A stretch of DNA of 64,000 bases, from the NCBI RefSeq assembly GCF_019880205.1, contig NZ_CP082297.1:1-64000 (forward strand), written 5' to 3'. The position numbers and the translations under genes were made by a program. The notes beneath the pieces were generated by a model. It was not told where the DNA came from. It saw only the letters and a list, made by a program, of their open reading frames with translations, and made no database searches. The first letter of the stretch is position 1; the number at the start of each line of letters is the position of its first letter. Below are positions 32,011 through 39,731 of this stretch, piece by piece. The DNA comes from Pantoea alfalfae (lineage in GTDB: Bacteria > Pseudomonadota > Gammaproteobacteria > Enterobacterales > Enterobacteriaceae).

Positions 32011-32817
32011 ATGTCTGAATATACCCTGCAGGACTGCAATATTACGGTGCCTGACATATTTCGCGATCGCACCATGAACCTCTTTACCCTCAGCCATACG
32101 AATGCCAATGAATTTACCTTCGTGATTTCACGTGCAACAGCTGCGGCAGAAGACACGCTTCAGTCAGTATCCCAGAAGCTGTCATCTGAACTGCAGGCTA
32201 CTCTGCAGGATCTCTCACTCAATCATGCCCGGCTCACCGAAATAAATGGCAGGCAGGCGCTGGAACTGTTTTACAGCTTCAAATCCGGCGAAAGAATCAT
32301 CTTTCAGAAGCAAAGGGTTGTACTGACATCTGAAAACAGTACAGGTAAAAAGTTACTCTGCTTCATTGGTACCTGCCCGGATGCGTTTGACGATTACCAT
32401 AGCCGTATCTATGACAGCATCACGGACAGCATTACGTTTCCGGACGATGCACATGGTTCGCCCGCACGGCGCAGCCAGATCCCCGCCGACAGCCAAGAAA
32501 TCTTTTTCAGCTTTGATCGTGACAGCCGCGAACTGACCGTCTTCCCTTCAATTTCTGACCTGTACTCATCCATTGATCTCATCCGGGCAAGGAACGGTAG
32601 CTATCTGTTTTTTGACGCTGCCGGCGAACCGCTGATGCTATCTCCGATACCTGATGGCGAGCATGCAGGCCGCTTTGCGCTGTGGGAGATGACCGGTGCC
32701 AGAATACCGGGACTGATATCAAGCCTGCTTCTGGCCAGAAGTGTCCGGGGTATTGACGGTCTGGATACAACTGAAGCCGTTGAGGCCTACCTCAGCCAGC
32801 GGATAAATGAAAAATGA
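32011..32817 (+). CDS. Eag-type T6SS effector chaperone (DUF1795/DcrB-like)
   Basis: GGAGAAG precedes the ATG; product 268 residues. The first half matches the DUF1795 fold (YTLQDCNITVPDIFRDRTMNLF, FTFVISRA, RQALELFYSFKSGERIIFQKQ, KLLCFIGTCPDAFDD). Eag chaperones shield the membrane helices of prePAAR effectors and load them on VgrG. The C-terminal 110 residues (TVFPSISDLYSSIDL..., ALWEMTGARIPGLISSLLLA) form an extra domain. The stop overlaps the start of the PAAR effector gene, so the two proteins are made together. No T6SS structural genes are in the window; the effector would use a chromosomal apparatus. Confidence 0.82.
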   Translation: MSEYTLQDCNITVPDIFRDRTMNLFTLSHTNANEFTFVISRATAAAEDTLQSVSQKLSSELQATLQDLSLNHARLTEINGRQALELFYSFKSGERIIFQKQRVVLTSENSTGKKLLCFIGTCPDAFDDYHSRIYDSITDSITFPDDAHGSPARRSQIPADSQEIFFSFDRDSRELTVFPSISDLYSSIDLIRARNGSYLFFDAAGEPLMLSPIPDGEHAGRFALWEMTGARIPGLISSLLLARSVRGIDGLDTTEAVEAYLSQRINEK

Positions 32818-33977
32818 GTGGTGCAGCTGAAGCCTTTTCCGCTGCACGGGTGGGGGATGGCATAGAACACTCTGCCTCTAAAGGCTGGCTGGTGCTCGGT
32901 CTGATAGGCGGGGCAATTGCCGGCGCGGCGTTCACGCTGGCCACAGGAGGTGTCGGAGCGGTAGCCCTGGCGGCGACAGTCGCCGGTGCTGCAGGTGGTG
33001 GCGGGCTGGGAGAAGTTCTGGGCAGCATGTCATGGGCACCCCACCACGAAACCGGCCATCTGGTCACCGGTTCAACAAACGTGTTCATCAATGGAAGGCC
33101 GGCGGTGATGTCGCATATGTCTGTAGGTGACTGTGACGAACACGGTCCGGCCCTGCAGCGCGTGGCAGAAGGTTCTTCACGCGTCTACATCAATGGAATG
33201 CCTGCTGCCCGGACGGGAGATCGCCTGACATGCAGCGGTGTGATCAGCGATGGCTCACCCAACGTCTTTATTGGTGGCAGTAAAGAGCAGACTGACGCAA
33301 TCAGTCCGGAAATTCCGGACTGGGTTGACAGAGTGCTGCTGGGCGTAGGCCTTGCTGCTACAGCTGTTATGGCTGGGCCGGCGATAGCCCTGCTTGGTTT
33401 CGCGGGAGGACTGGGTGGAGGCTATGGTGGCGCTTACATAGGCGGGAAACTATGGGGAGAGGGCTCTGACGGTCAGAAGTGGCTTGCACTGGGCGGTGCG
33501 TTTGCAGGCGGTCTTGCCGGCGTAAAAGGAGGCGCAGCCTTTAATACTTGGCGAAACACGCCTAAGAGCCTCATCAACCTGAAAGAAATAGAACCTCAGC
33601 TGGCGACCGATCCGGACAGTGCCTTTTTCTGGTCAGGACGCACTGACGGTGTTGGCGGCCCTGATGTCGCTGAGGGCATAGCCAAGTCCCGGGGCGGAGT
33701 AACGCTCGAATCCACAATCAAAGATAAAAACATTAAAATGCCTGAATGGGATTTCGATAACCCCCAGAGCATCAAGGCCTGGGAGGACGTCTCCGCGTCT
33801 TATGCTAAACAGGTATCAGGAGAAGTCAGGGCCGTAGTGGGACAGTCGCTGCGTGAAGGTAATATATGGGAAAACGTTGAGTTACCGCGCCTGATGGGCA
33901 ATGATAACGTCACGAAAATCACTACAATCGATCCGGTATCGCAGACGGAAAAAGTCATTTTTGTAAGGGATAACTGA
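32814..33977 (+). CDS. PrePAAR-PAAR T6SS effector with C-terminal toxin domain (Tse6-like layout)
   Basis: The 387-residue product opens with the prePAAR motif AARVGDGIEH (AARxxDxxxH, about 10-19). A Gly/Ala-rich membrane region (25-62) follows, then the PAAR spike domain (62-157; GHLVTGSTNVFINGRPAVM, GSSRVYINGMPAARTGD, SDGSPNVFIGG) and a second membrane region (170-235). The toxin (about 250-387) contains DSAFFWSGRTDGVGG, KSRGGVTLEST and a SGEVRAVVGQSLREGNIW block. Two membrane regions around PAAR without an Rhs cage match Tse6-type effectors. I do not recognise the toxin fold; an NAD-directed or nuclease activity is possible. The next gene is the likely immunity gene. Confidence 0.8.
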   Translation: MSGAAEAFSAARVGDGIEHSASKGWLVLGLIGGAIAGAAFTLATGGVGAVALAATVAGAAGGGGLGEVLGSMSWAPHHETGHLVTGSTNVFINGRPAVMSHMSVGDCDEHGPALQRVAEGSSRVYINGMPAARTGDRLTCSGVISDGSPNVFIGGSKEQTDAISPEIPDWVDRVLLGVGLAATAVMAGPAIALLGFAGGLGGGYGGAYIGGKLWGEGSDGQKWLALGGAFAGGLAGVKGGAAFNTWRNTPKSLINLKEIEPQLATDPDSAFFWSGRTDGVGGPDVAEGIAKSRGGVTLESTIKDKNIKMPEWDFDNPQSIKAWEDVSASYAKQVSGEVRAVVGQSLREGNIWENVELPRLMGNDNVTKITTIDPVSQTEKVIFVRDN

Positions 33978-33978
33978 T

Positions 33979-34206
33979 ATGAAAATTACAGGCACCAGTT
34001 CATATGTGATGCTCGATATAGACGGAAAAAAAATCAGGGCAGAAGGTGAAATGGTCGTGGGTGGTTTCGTGGCTGAAACAAGCACTATGAAACAATTTGA
34101 ACCCCCCTACGAAAGTGAACCCGTAACTGATGCCGTTCGTCAGCACTATATCGATGAAGCAGTCAAAAAAACTCAGGGGTCTCATATGGTCTTGAAGTTT
34201 GTTTAA
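33979..34206 (+). CDS. Candidate immunity protein for the PAAR effector
   Basis: The 75-residue product (MKITGTSSYVMLDIDGKKIRAEG...) starts two bases after the effector stop, within the same operon and with the toxin-then-immunity order usual for T6SS cargo. It is predicted to be strand-rich at first and helical later (TDAVRQHYIDEAVKKTQ), soluble and without signal peptide, so it would protect against a cytoplasmic toxin. No family is recognised; the role is inferred from position. Confidence 0.6.
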   Translation: MKITGTSSYVMLDIDGKKIRAEGEMVVGGFVAETSTMKQFEPPYESEPVTDAVRQHYIDEAVKKTQGSHMVLKFV

Positions 34207-34215
34207 ATATTCCCA

Positions 34216-34243
34216 GTGAAGGTGACCTGCTAATCACCTTCAC
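34216..34243 (+). terminator. Hairpin after the T6SS cargo operon
   Basis: GTGAAGGTGA and TCACCTTCAC form a 10-bp stem with an eight-base loop ten bases after the last stop. No T tract follows, so it may protect the mRNA end or act with a factor. It separates the operon from the convergent DUF1173 gene. Confidence 0.55.
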
Positions 34244-34264
34244 GTCTCACTCCCGCCAGGACTT

Positions 34265-35569
34265 TCAGACAGACGGGAATGGTGGCATTTCCATTTTGTC
34301 TGCTGCCTCCCAGTACCACCAACGGTCCTGACCATATTCCACATCATAATGGGCAGATTTTTCCTGTTTACGTTGTAGGTATTCGGGGGTGTTCATTCCG
34401 AAAACTTCCATTGGCAGCGCATCCACGCCTTTCACGTCCTTCAGAACGAAGTCCGGGAATACGTCTTCCTCACCGTCGTAGCGCAGAGGCTTGATGAAGG
34501 CACGTTCTTCCTTCCATAGTTTGTCTTCGACTGCCGCCTCATAGCCGGAATCGAGCGGAATAAAGCGTGGACTGACCGTCATCAGCGCCACATCGAGCAC
34601 GGTACTGCAGCTCGACGGCCGGTTACGCCCGTCTACTTTTCTGAACGACGTTTCAGGCGGCTCTGTTTCAGCGATAACCACGACTTTCATTCCCCTTCGC
34701 CAGTCCCCGAGTTCGCGGCTGAAGCTCCGCTCCAGGCGGTGACGAACGTCTTCAGGCATAACCAGATCAGGAAAGCCAGAAAACAGCCCCAGCGGCAGCA
34801 TTGCCTGGAGCCGAGCTTCACCGGCCTCACTCCAGCCAGCCAGCATGGAAACCACAATGAGTCGCCTTTTGCTTTTTTCGGCTGCTCTCAGATGCTCCCG
34901 GTTGGCGATAACCTGCTGAGTACCTTTCAGGGCCATGAGCAGGAGAGATTCTTCCAGTGGCACGCGACCAATACGAATCCGGGCCGCAGTCTGTTGCAGG
35001 TGCCAGCTCACCCAGCCAGGGGTACGTTTCTTTTTATCGAAAGCGGGGTGCCAGACATTAATACCAGACTGCTCCCACAACAGGTGCAGAAGCCCCAGCA
35101 GGCTCATCGATGGCCGTCGTTTTCGTTTGACCGGTTCGTCATCTGAGACGTTTTGAGCCGGTTTTACATCAGAAGGTGCCTTTTTCTGGAGGCCCGTGGG
35201 CAGTCTCACCACAATGGTGCCATCCGCTGCAGCCCGGACCGCTTCTCCCTGATAAATCTCTGCCTGACGTTCATCAGACCACACTGAATAAAACCGGCAG
35301 TCAGGTTTATGCTCATTACCTGTGAAGGCGTATGAAGATAGCCAGCAGCGTTCGGTATCCCGGGAGTAGTGAACCTTCAGCCGTCTCCTGACAGGATCGT
35401 TTTCTGCCGGCAGACATCTGCAGGTCACCACTGTAGTTTTTTTATTATCCCGGGAGTGTTTGAGCCAGCGCTGCCAGGTGGAGGTTTCATTCTGCTGGAA
35501 AGCCTCAGAAGCCTCCTGCTGGCCCCGCTGACCAGTAAAGTGAACCGGATAAACTTTTTTCTTTGTCAT
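34265..35569 (-). CDS. DUF1173-family plasmid/ICE protein
   Basis: ATG at 35569 gives 434 residues. The N-terminus (TWQRWLKHSRDNKKTTVVTCRC, CWLSSYAFTGNEHKPDCRFYSVWSDERQ) carries conserved Cys residues (VTCRC, DCRFY) typical of DUF1173 proteins found on conjugative plasmids and integrative elements. LLHLLWEQSGINVWHPAF and LDVALMTVSPRFIPLDSGYE are other family-like blocks. It follows the Nuc-like gene by 37 bases in the same direction, so the two may be cotranscribed. The function is unknown; a role in conjugative DNA handling is only suggested by its distribution. Confidence 0.75.
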   Translation of the reverse strand: MTKKKVYPVHFTGQRGQQEASEAFQQNETSTWQRWLKHSRDNKKTTVVTCRCLPAENDPVRRRLKVHYSRDTERCWLSSYAFTGNEHKPDCRFYSVWSDERQAEIYQGEAVRAAADGTIVVRLPTGLQKKAPSDVKPAQNVSDDEPVKRKRRPSMSLLGLLHLLWEQSGINVWHPAFDKKKRTPGWVSWHLQQTAARIRIGRVPLEESLLLMALKGTQQVIANREHLRAAEKSKRRLIVVSMLAGWSEAGEARLQAMLPLGLFSGFPDLVMPEDVRHRLERSFSRELGDWRRGMKVVVIAETEPPETSFRKVDGRNRPSSCSTVLDVALMTVSPRFIPLDSGYEAAVEDKLWKEERAFIKPLRYDGEEDVFPDFVLKDVKGVDALPMEVFGMNTPEYLQRKQEKSAHYDVEYGQDRWWYWEAADKMEMPPFPSV

Positions 35570-35606
35570 ATACAGTCCGCTCAGCAGATTATATTTCGCA
35601 TGTCGG

Positions 35607-36119
35607 TCATGAATAATTGCACTGTACCGGTGATGACTCTGCCCAGAGGCGGTTAAATTCATTCTGATATTGCTGAGCCAGGTTCGGATTGTCTCTTATA
35701 ACCAGCGCATTCTCGGCATTACGTTTCTCTGCAGATGAGGTGTAATTAAATGATCCTGTTTGCACACCATTGTTACCTGTGACAATAAACTTGTTATGCA
35801 TAATGCTGTATTGTGCATCTGTTCTTACCTGAATACCGGAACAGGCCAGTCTGTTAACCAGTGACCAGCGGTCATGGCTTTTCTTTTCATCTGCAACAAT
35901 CCTTACAGGTACGCCGCTTTGTGCCAGCTGTCTGAGCGATTCAGCAATGGGAACGCTGGTAAAGTCGTAAGCAGCTACGTCTGCAGAACCGGTAGCTGAG
36001 TGGATGAAACTGAGGATGAAATCTTGTGCTGTTCCTCCAGGTGAAAACCCAACACCGATTTCAGCGTCAGCCTGAGAAAAAAAAGGTAAAACAAAAAGAA
36101 ACAAACAGCATTTTTTCAA
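35607..36119 (-). CDS. nuc: Nuc-like periplasmic phospholipase D-family nuclease
   Basis: The 170-residue product starts TTG (36119) and has a signal peptide MKKCCLFLFVLPFFSQADA. The single HKD motif is IMHNKFIVTGNNGVQTGSFNYTSSAEKRNAEN (about 125-157), giving H-x-K and the GSxN-type tail of the PLD superfamily. Size and layout match Nuc of pKM101 and relatives, which forms a dimer with two HKD motifs and degrades DNA without metal. It may act in the periplasm during transfer. The TTG start is supported by AAGG nine bases upstream and by the signal peptide beginning there. Confidence 0.85.
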   Translation of the reverse strand: MKKCCLFLFVLPFFSQADAEIGVGFSPGGTAQDFILSFIHSATGSADVAAYDFTSVPIAESLRQLAQSGVPVRIVADEKKSHDRWSLVNRLACSGIQVRTDAQYSIMHNKFIVTGNNGVQTGSFNYTSSAEKRNAENALVIRDNPNLAQQYQNEFNRLWAESSPVQCNYS

Positions 36120-36246
36120 AGTTTGTAACCTTATATAGAGATAACCATCTTTTAAATTGACTATAATAACTCTACCTTATGAAGGTTACCATTTTTTTGC
36201 TTCACACATGAAAAATTAAATAATTCATCAATTAGATAGCGAGAAA

Positions 36247-36495
36247 ATGGAAATTATAAATTCACTTAATTCGAAAATTAATTGGAATGATATGACGAAA
36301 ACAGACTGGCTAATGAAATTCAGGCGTTGTCATTCGCTTGCAACTCTTGAGACTGTTTACGAACATCTGAGCTACAAAGTTAACGACGATGAAGGATATG
36401 CCATGACGCAGGCTTATGATCATCGAAAAGCTGAGTTTGCAGCAGGGAAACTTTTTGATCGTGTACCTATGTATGTATGGAGGTTTGTTAAATAG
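36247..36495 (+). CDS. hha: Hha/YmoA-family nucleoid modulator
   Basis: The 82-residue product matches Hha from MTKTDWLMKFRRCHSLATLE through AYDHRKAEFAAGKLFDRVP to VWRFVK, including the key Arg and Asp residues of the H-NS-binding face. Hha proteins pair with H-NS and silence AT-rich acquired genes. The frame starts 15 codons earlier than usual; the internal ATG at 36292 gives the canonical 67 residues, while GCGAG before 36247 favours the longer form. On a plasmid full of AT-rich cargo it may reduce the cost of those genes. It lies just before the broken RepFIB-like replicon. Confidence 0.85.
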   Translation: MEIINSLNSKINWNDMTKTDWLMKFRRCHSLATLETVYEHLSYKVNDDEGYAMTQAYDHRKAEFAAGKLFDRVPMYVWRFVK

Positions 36496-36562
36496 ATATG
36501 TGCTTTGGATTAGCGTGTTGGCTCTTCATTTGAGGACTCGGCATAGGTTCTTACCATCCGAT

Positions 36563-36571
36563 TTATCCACT
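36563..36571 (+). promoter_or_regulatory. DnaA-box-like site of the RepFIB-like replicon
   Basis: TTATCCACT matches the DnaA consensus TTATCCACA at eight of nine positions, about 100 bases before the iteron array. Confidence 0.5.
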
Positions 36572-36672
36572 GGATAGTTTAAATAAAAGGATCATTAGAG
36601 GATCAATGGTAGATCAATAAGGAATAAGATCGCTCTGCGACCTTTGATAGCAACGATTTCAGCCTGATTCAA

Positions 36673-36776
36673 TACACTGCACCGGGTAAGTGCATCCACT
36701 GTGAAGGGTATGATATCCACTATAAAGGGTTCAAACTACACTATAGCGGGTAGATTTGATCCACTGCACCGGGTAC
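36673..36776 (+). repeat. Five iterons upstream of the truncated rep gene
   Basis: TACACTGCACCGGGTA (36673), TCCACTGTGAAGGGTA (36695), TCCACTATAAAGGGTT (36716), TACACTATAGCGGGTA (36737) and TCCACTGCACCGGGTA (36760) follow at 22, 21, 21 and 23 bp. The shared form is TMCACTNNNNNGGGT. This is a classical iteron array for a Rep_3-type initiator, which can also repress its own gene here. Confidence 0.85.
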
Positions 36777-36818
36777 TATAACGTACTTATACACTCACTT
36801 TGATATTTGGAATTGTTA

Positions 36819-37427
36819 ATGGAAAACAATAAGTTATCGCTCATTATCGAGGAAACATCCAAAGAATCAGGTGAAGTTATTCACCTTCTTCCCACTCTCC
36901 GTCAGACAATACAACCTAAAGTTCTGCTGCGACTAGGCGTCTTTGTGCCCACGCTGAAATCAACGGATAAGGGCGGCAGGAAAAGTCACAGTATCGACGC
37001 AACAGAGTCACTGTCACGACTGTCCATTGTAGAGGGGGAGGGTTACAACCAGATTCAGATTTACGGTCCGCGTCTCGACATGGATACCGATTTCAAGGTC
37101 TGGGTAGGTATCATCTATGCGTTATCGAATAAAAAGCTCGATAACGATGATCAGCTGGAACTCAACTTTGCTGACTTCGCTAAGTACTGTGGTTTCGAAA
37201 CAAAGCGCATCGACAGGCAGCTGAAGGACAGGTTTGATGCTTCTCTTACCAGAATTGCCCGGACCAACATAAGCTTCGTGAAGAGCGTACCCGGTACAGA
37301 CGATCGTATCACCATCAACATGCACCTTGTTGAATCAACTTACTACGACAGCCACACTGGCAAAATCATCATCAAGCCAAACTCTAAGCTCAATACATGT
37401 AACGGCTCGCAATCGAAATCCCTCTGA
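36819..37427 (+). pseudogene. repA: RepFIB-like replication initiator, truncated by the transposon
   Basis: ATG at 36819; 202 residues remain of a protein usually about 325 long. RepFIB-type blocks are clear: IQPKVLLRLGVFVPTLKS, DATESLSRLSIVEGEGYNQIQIYGPRLDMDTDFKVWVGIIYAL, FAKYCGFETKRIDRQLKDRFDASLTRIA and HLVESTYYDSHTGKI. After NSKLNT the frame enters the transposon end and stops within it (CNGSQSKSL). The second winged helix, which contacts iterons, is lost, so the protein should not support replication. The rest of the gene is not found on the other side of the element, so a deletion followed. The plasmid now presumably depends on the replicon at its left end. Confidence 0.85.
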
Positions 37428-37562
37428 CTCGCAATCAGCGCATATTTCGGCTCACATTAACTGCAAATGAAAAATGCCACCGGCTCACATTAAATGATAA
37501 TGGGCTCGCATTTATCCGACCCGGCTCGCAATCCAGTCCGCCGGGCTCACAATAACTGCAAA
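37398..37562. repeat. Left transposon end: array of about seven transposase-binding boxes
   Basis: GGCTCGCAATC, GACTCGCAATC, GGCTCACATTA, GGCTCACATTA, GGCTCGCATTT, GGCTCGCAATC and GGCTCACAATA follow each other at about 20-27 bp. Such arrays at both tips are typical of Tn7/Tn5053-type elements, whose DDE transposase binds several 19-22-bp repeats. Confidence 0.8.
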
Positions 37563-37571
37563 TCAATATCG

Positions 37572-37742
37572 TCATTTTGGCAAACTAACCGCCAGCATTC
37601 TGTCGCGTAGTTCGGCTGTGCGGGCTGGGTCTATCTAACGATAAAGCGCCGACTCTGACAGTGTGGCGATTATCGGTTTCCCATGTGTTTGGTATCCTGC
37701 ATCCATTGCCAGCGTCTGGTATAAATGTATCTTCTGGTCCTT
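37572..37742 (-). pseudogene. Decayed inverted remnant of a second tniB gene
   Basis: On the minus strand the sequence reads QKIHLYQTLAMDAGYQ, then THGKPIIATLSESALYR and, after a deletion, DPARTAELRDRMLAVSLPK and stop. The intact ATPase gene at the other end reads QLHLTLAMEAGYQTGEKP..., ATLVESVLSR and DPARTAELRDRMLAVGLPI. So the left end is the tail of another copy of the element in opposite orientation, with about 45 codons lost. Confidence 0.75.
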
Positions 37743-37872
37743 AATCAGGCCCGTTATATGCTGGGTTCCGACCTTATGTCACTGGCGTGTCGCTTTGCTG
37801 TCATGGTGGTGTCGTATACGGTGCTGGGTTGATGTGCAAGTATTATCACAGGCATTGCAGAGAACGGGAACA

Positions 37873-38379
37873 ATGATGACTGTAGCTGAAAAAGTGAAAA
37901 CATATCGTCTGACAAAGGCATGGTCGCAGGAACAGCTGGCTGAAGTGGCCTCTCTTTCTGTAAGGACCGTGCAGCGAACTGAAAAAGGCCAGAAACCGAG
38001 TCTGGAAACACTCAGTGCGATTGCTTCAGCCTTTGGTGTAAATGTTTCTGATCTCTCGGAAGAGACTTACGTTGCCAGCCAGGCTCTTGATGAACGCATC
38101 AGCGAAGCCAAAATTCAGGTAGCGCAGGAAATCCGGTTTTATCGGATTCTGGTTACTGCTGTTCTGGTATGCACAGTATTAATGATAATTAACTATCTGT
38201 TTACCCCGGAAAGTTACTGGTCCGTTGTGGTAGCTGTTATATGGGGAGGACTTGTCATAGTCAGGGGAATACGCGTCTTTATCATGCGAGGGAAAATCGC
38301 CTTATGGCAACAACGTAGGTTGCAGAAAATTCTTCGGTCAGGAAATAAAAAATCGGATAACAAAACCACCGAAAATTAA
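37873..38379 (+). CDS. XRE-type HTH regulator with two C-terminal membrane segments
   Basis: ATG at 37873 (or 37876) follows CGGGAAC; product about 168 residues. The N-terminal XRE helix-turn-helix (TYRLTKAWSQEQLAEVASLSVRTVQRTEKGQK, about 10-42) continues with SLETLSAIASAFGVNVSDL. After a short linker come two membrane helices (YRILVTAVLVCTVLMIINYLF and WSVVVAVIWGGLVIVRGIRVF) and a basic tail. This HTH-2TM plan is a known family of membrane-tethered regulators. It and the next gene form the cargo of the transposon; targets are unknown. Confidence 0.8.
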   Translation: MMTVAEKVKTYRLTKAWSQEQLAEVASLSVRTVQRTEKGQKPSLETLSAIASAFGVNVSDLSEETYVASQALDERISEAKIQVAQEIRFYRILVTAVLVCTVLMIINYLFTPESYWSVVVAVIWGGLVIVRGIRVFIMRGKIALWQQRRLQKILRSGNKKSDNKTTEN

Positions 38380-38435
38380 TGGGGTACCGATTCACCTGTA
38401 CTGAAAAAGATTAACTTTCGTAACCGGGACAAATT

Positions 38436-38936
38436 ATGGATATTGCACTCTTTTTAAGAGATACCCCTGTCTGGGTATGGATCCTGTTGGCTTTTTTACT
38501 GCGACGCGGCTTTGCTGCTCTTTATGACCGGGAGATGACAACCGGACGGTTGTTTTTTCTTCCGGTGATTTTTCTTGTCTGGGGGGCATATGGTGTTATC
38601 ACTGAGACAGCACTTGCTGGCGCAAGCCTTGCAATGATGGCCGTTGGACTGCTCGCAGGTACCGCTCTTGGATACAGGTTGTGGCGCTCACAGCCACCGC
38701 TGAGAAATTCAGATAATCCGGGCATGATTATCAGGGCCGGGACGCCGCTGACCCTGGGGCTGATTGTGATTACTTTTTGCATGAAGTTTATACTTACCTC
38801 AGCCATTTATCTTCAGCCGGGATTACGGTCATCCGCAAGTTTTTGTATGTTGTTTGGCGGTGTGACGGGACTTGTTGATGGCGTATTCTGGGGGGGGACC
38901 CTGAGACTTTTCATACCCTGGTACAGCAAAAAATGA
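38436..38936 (+). CDS. Multi-pass membrane protein (DUF6622-like), transposon cargo
   Basis: The 166-residue product begins MDIALFLRDTPVWVWILLAFLLRRGFAAL and has about five membrane segments (10-27, 37-55, 58-78, 103-125, 135-157) with the motif TPVWVWILLAFLLRRGxxA that I associate with small DUF6622 inner-membrane proteins. It lies 56 bases after the HTH-2TM gene and may be controlled by it. Substrate or role is unknown. Confidence 0.7.
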   Translation: MDIALFLRDTPVWVWILLAFLLRRGFAALYDREMTTGRLFFLPVIFLVWGAYGVITETALAGASLAMMAVGLLAGTALGYRLWRSQPPLRNSDNPGMIIRAGTPLTLGLIVITFCMKFILTSAIYLQPGLRSSASFCMLFGGVTGLVDGVFWGGTLRLFIPWYSKK

Positions 38937-39064
38937 TTAACCGTAACTGCCTTAATGAATTGAAGCCCTCCGACCCGCTATCAATTGTTGTTGGCTTACG
39001 CCAGATGAAACTGAAATTTTCTCCTGTGGTAAGCGATGGTCGTCCAGTTAGGGTAAACCCAAAG

Positions 39065-39165
39065 CAGGCAGTCCGGTGAGACAGTTTTTCTGTCTCATTT
39101 GGGTTGTTTTTGTCTCATGCCGGTGTTACGTTTTCATCATCTAGAGTCAAACGAGACAGTCTCCA
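39065..39165 (+). promoter_or_regulatory. Putative res site upstream of the transposon resolvase
   Basis: Repeated GAGACA/TGTCTC words (GTGAGACAGTTTTTCTGTCTC, TTTTTGTCTCATG, AAACGAGACAGTCTCC) form several dyads in the 100 bases before the resolvase start. Serine resolvases act at three such dyads and repress their own gene there. Confidence 0.65.
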
Positions 39166-39170
39166 TTATT

Positions 39171-39731
39171 ATGGCACTTTACGGCTATGCCCGCGTTTCA
39201 ACCAGCGACCAGGAACTTACCCTGCAGACACAAACTCTCCGCGCTGCCGGTTGTGAAATCATTCGTGCAGAAAAAGCCAGCGGAAGCAGCCGTACCGGAA
39301 GGAGCGAGTTGCAGCTGTTGCTGGAGTTCCTGCGCCCCGGTGATACGTTGATGGTGACCCGCGTGGATCGCCTGGCACGCAGCATTAAGGACCTGCAGGA
39401 TATCGTGTATGCCCTGACTCTGCAGGGCGTAACGCTCAGGGCAACAGAACAGCCAGTGGACACGCGTTCAGCAGCAGGCAAAGCCTTCCTCGATATGCTG
39501 GGCGTTTTCGCTGAGTTTGAAACCAATCTGCGACGTGAACGCCAGATGGAAGGGATTGCCGCGGCGAAAGCGCGGGGCGTGTACCGCGGAAGAAAGCCCT
39601 CAATAGACCCTGCGGAGGTCTGGCGCCTGTACACCACAGAGAAGATGGGGGCCACGGCCATTGCCCGCCAGCTCGGGATCGGGAGGGCCTCAGTCTACCG
39701 GGCCCTGGAAAATTATGAGCAGCCGGCGTAG
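39171..39731 (+). CDS. Serine resolvase of the transposon (TniR-like)
   Basis: ATG at 39171 gives 186 residues: MALYGYARVSTSDQELTLQ with the catalytic serine, then KASGSSRTGRSELQLLLEFL and DTLMVTRVDRLARSIKDLQ with the key Arg and DR residues. GKAFLDMLGVFAEFETNLRRERQ is the long helix and KMGATAIARQLGIGRASVYRAL the DNA-binding helix-turn-helix. It should resolve cointegrates formed by replicative transposition at the site upstream. Its end overlaps the transposase start by 17 bases. Confidence 0.92.
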   Translation: MALYGYARVSTSDQELTLQTQTLRAAGCEIIRAEKASGSSRTGRSELQLLLEFLRPGDTLMVTRVDRLARSIKDLQDIVYALTLQGVTLRATEQPVDTRSAAGKAFLDMLGVFAEFETNLRRERQMEGIAAAKARGVYRGRKPSIDPAEVWRLYTTEKMGATAIARQLGIGRASVYRALENYEQPA

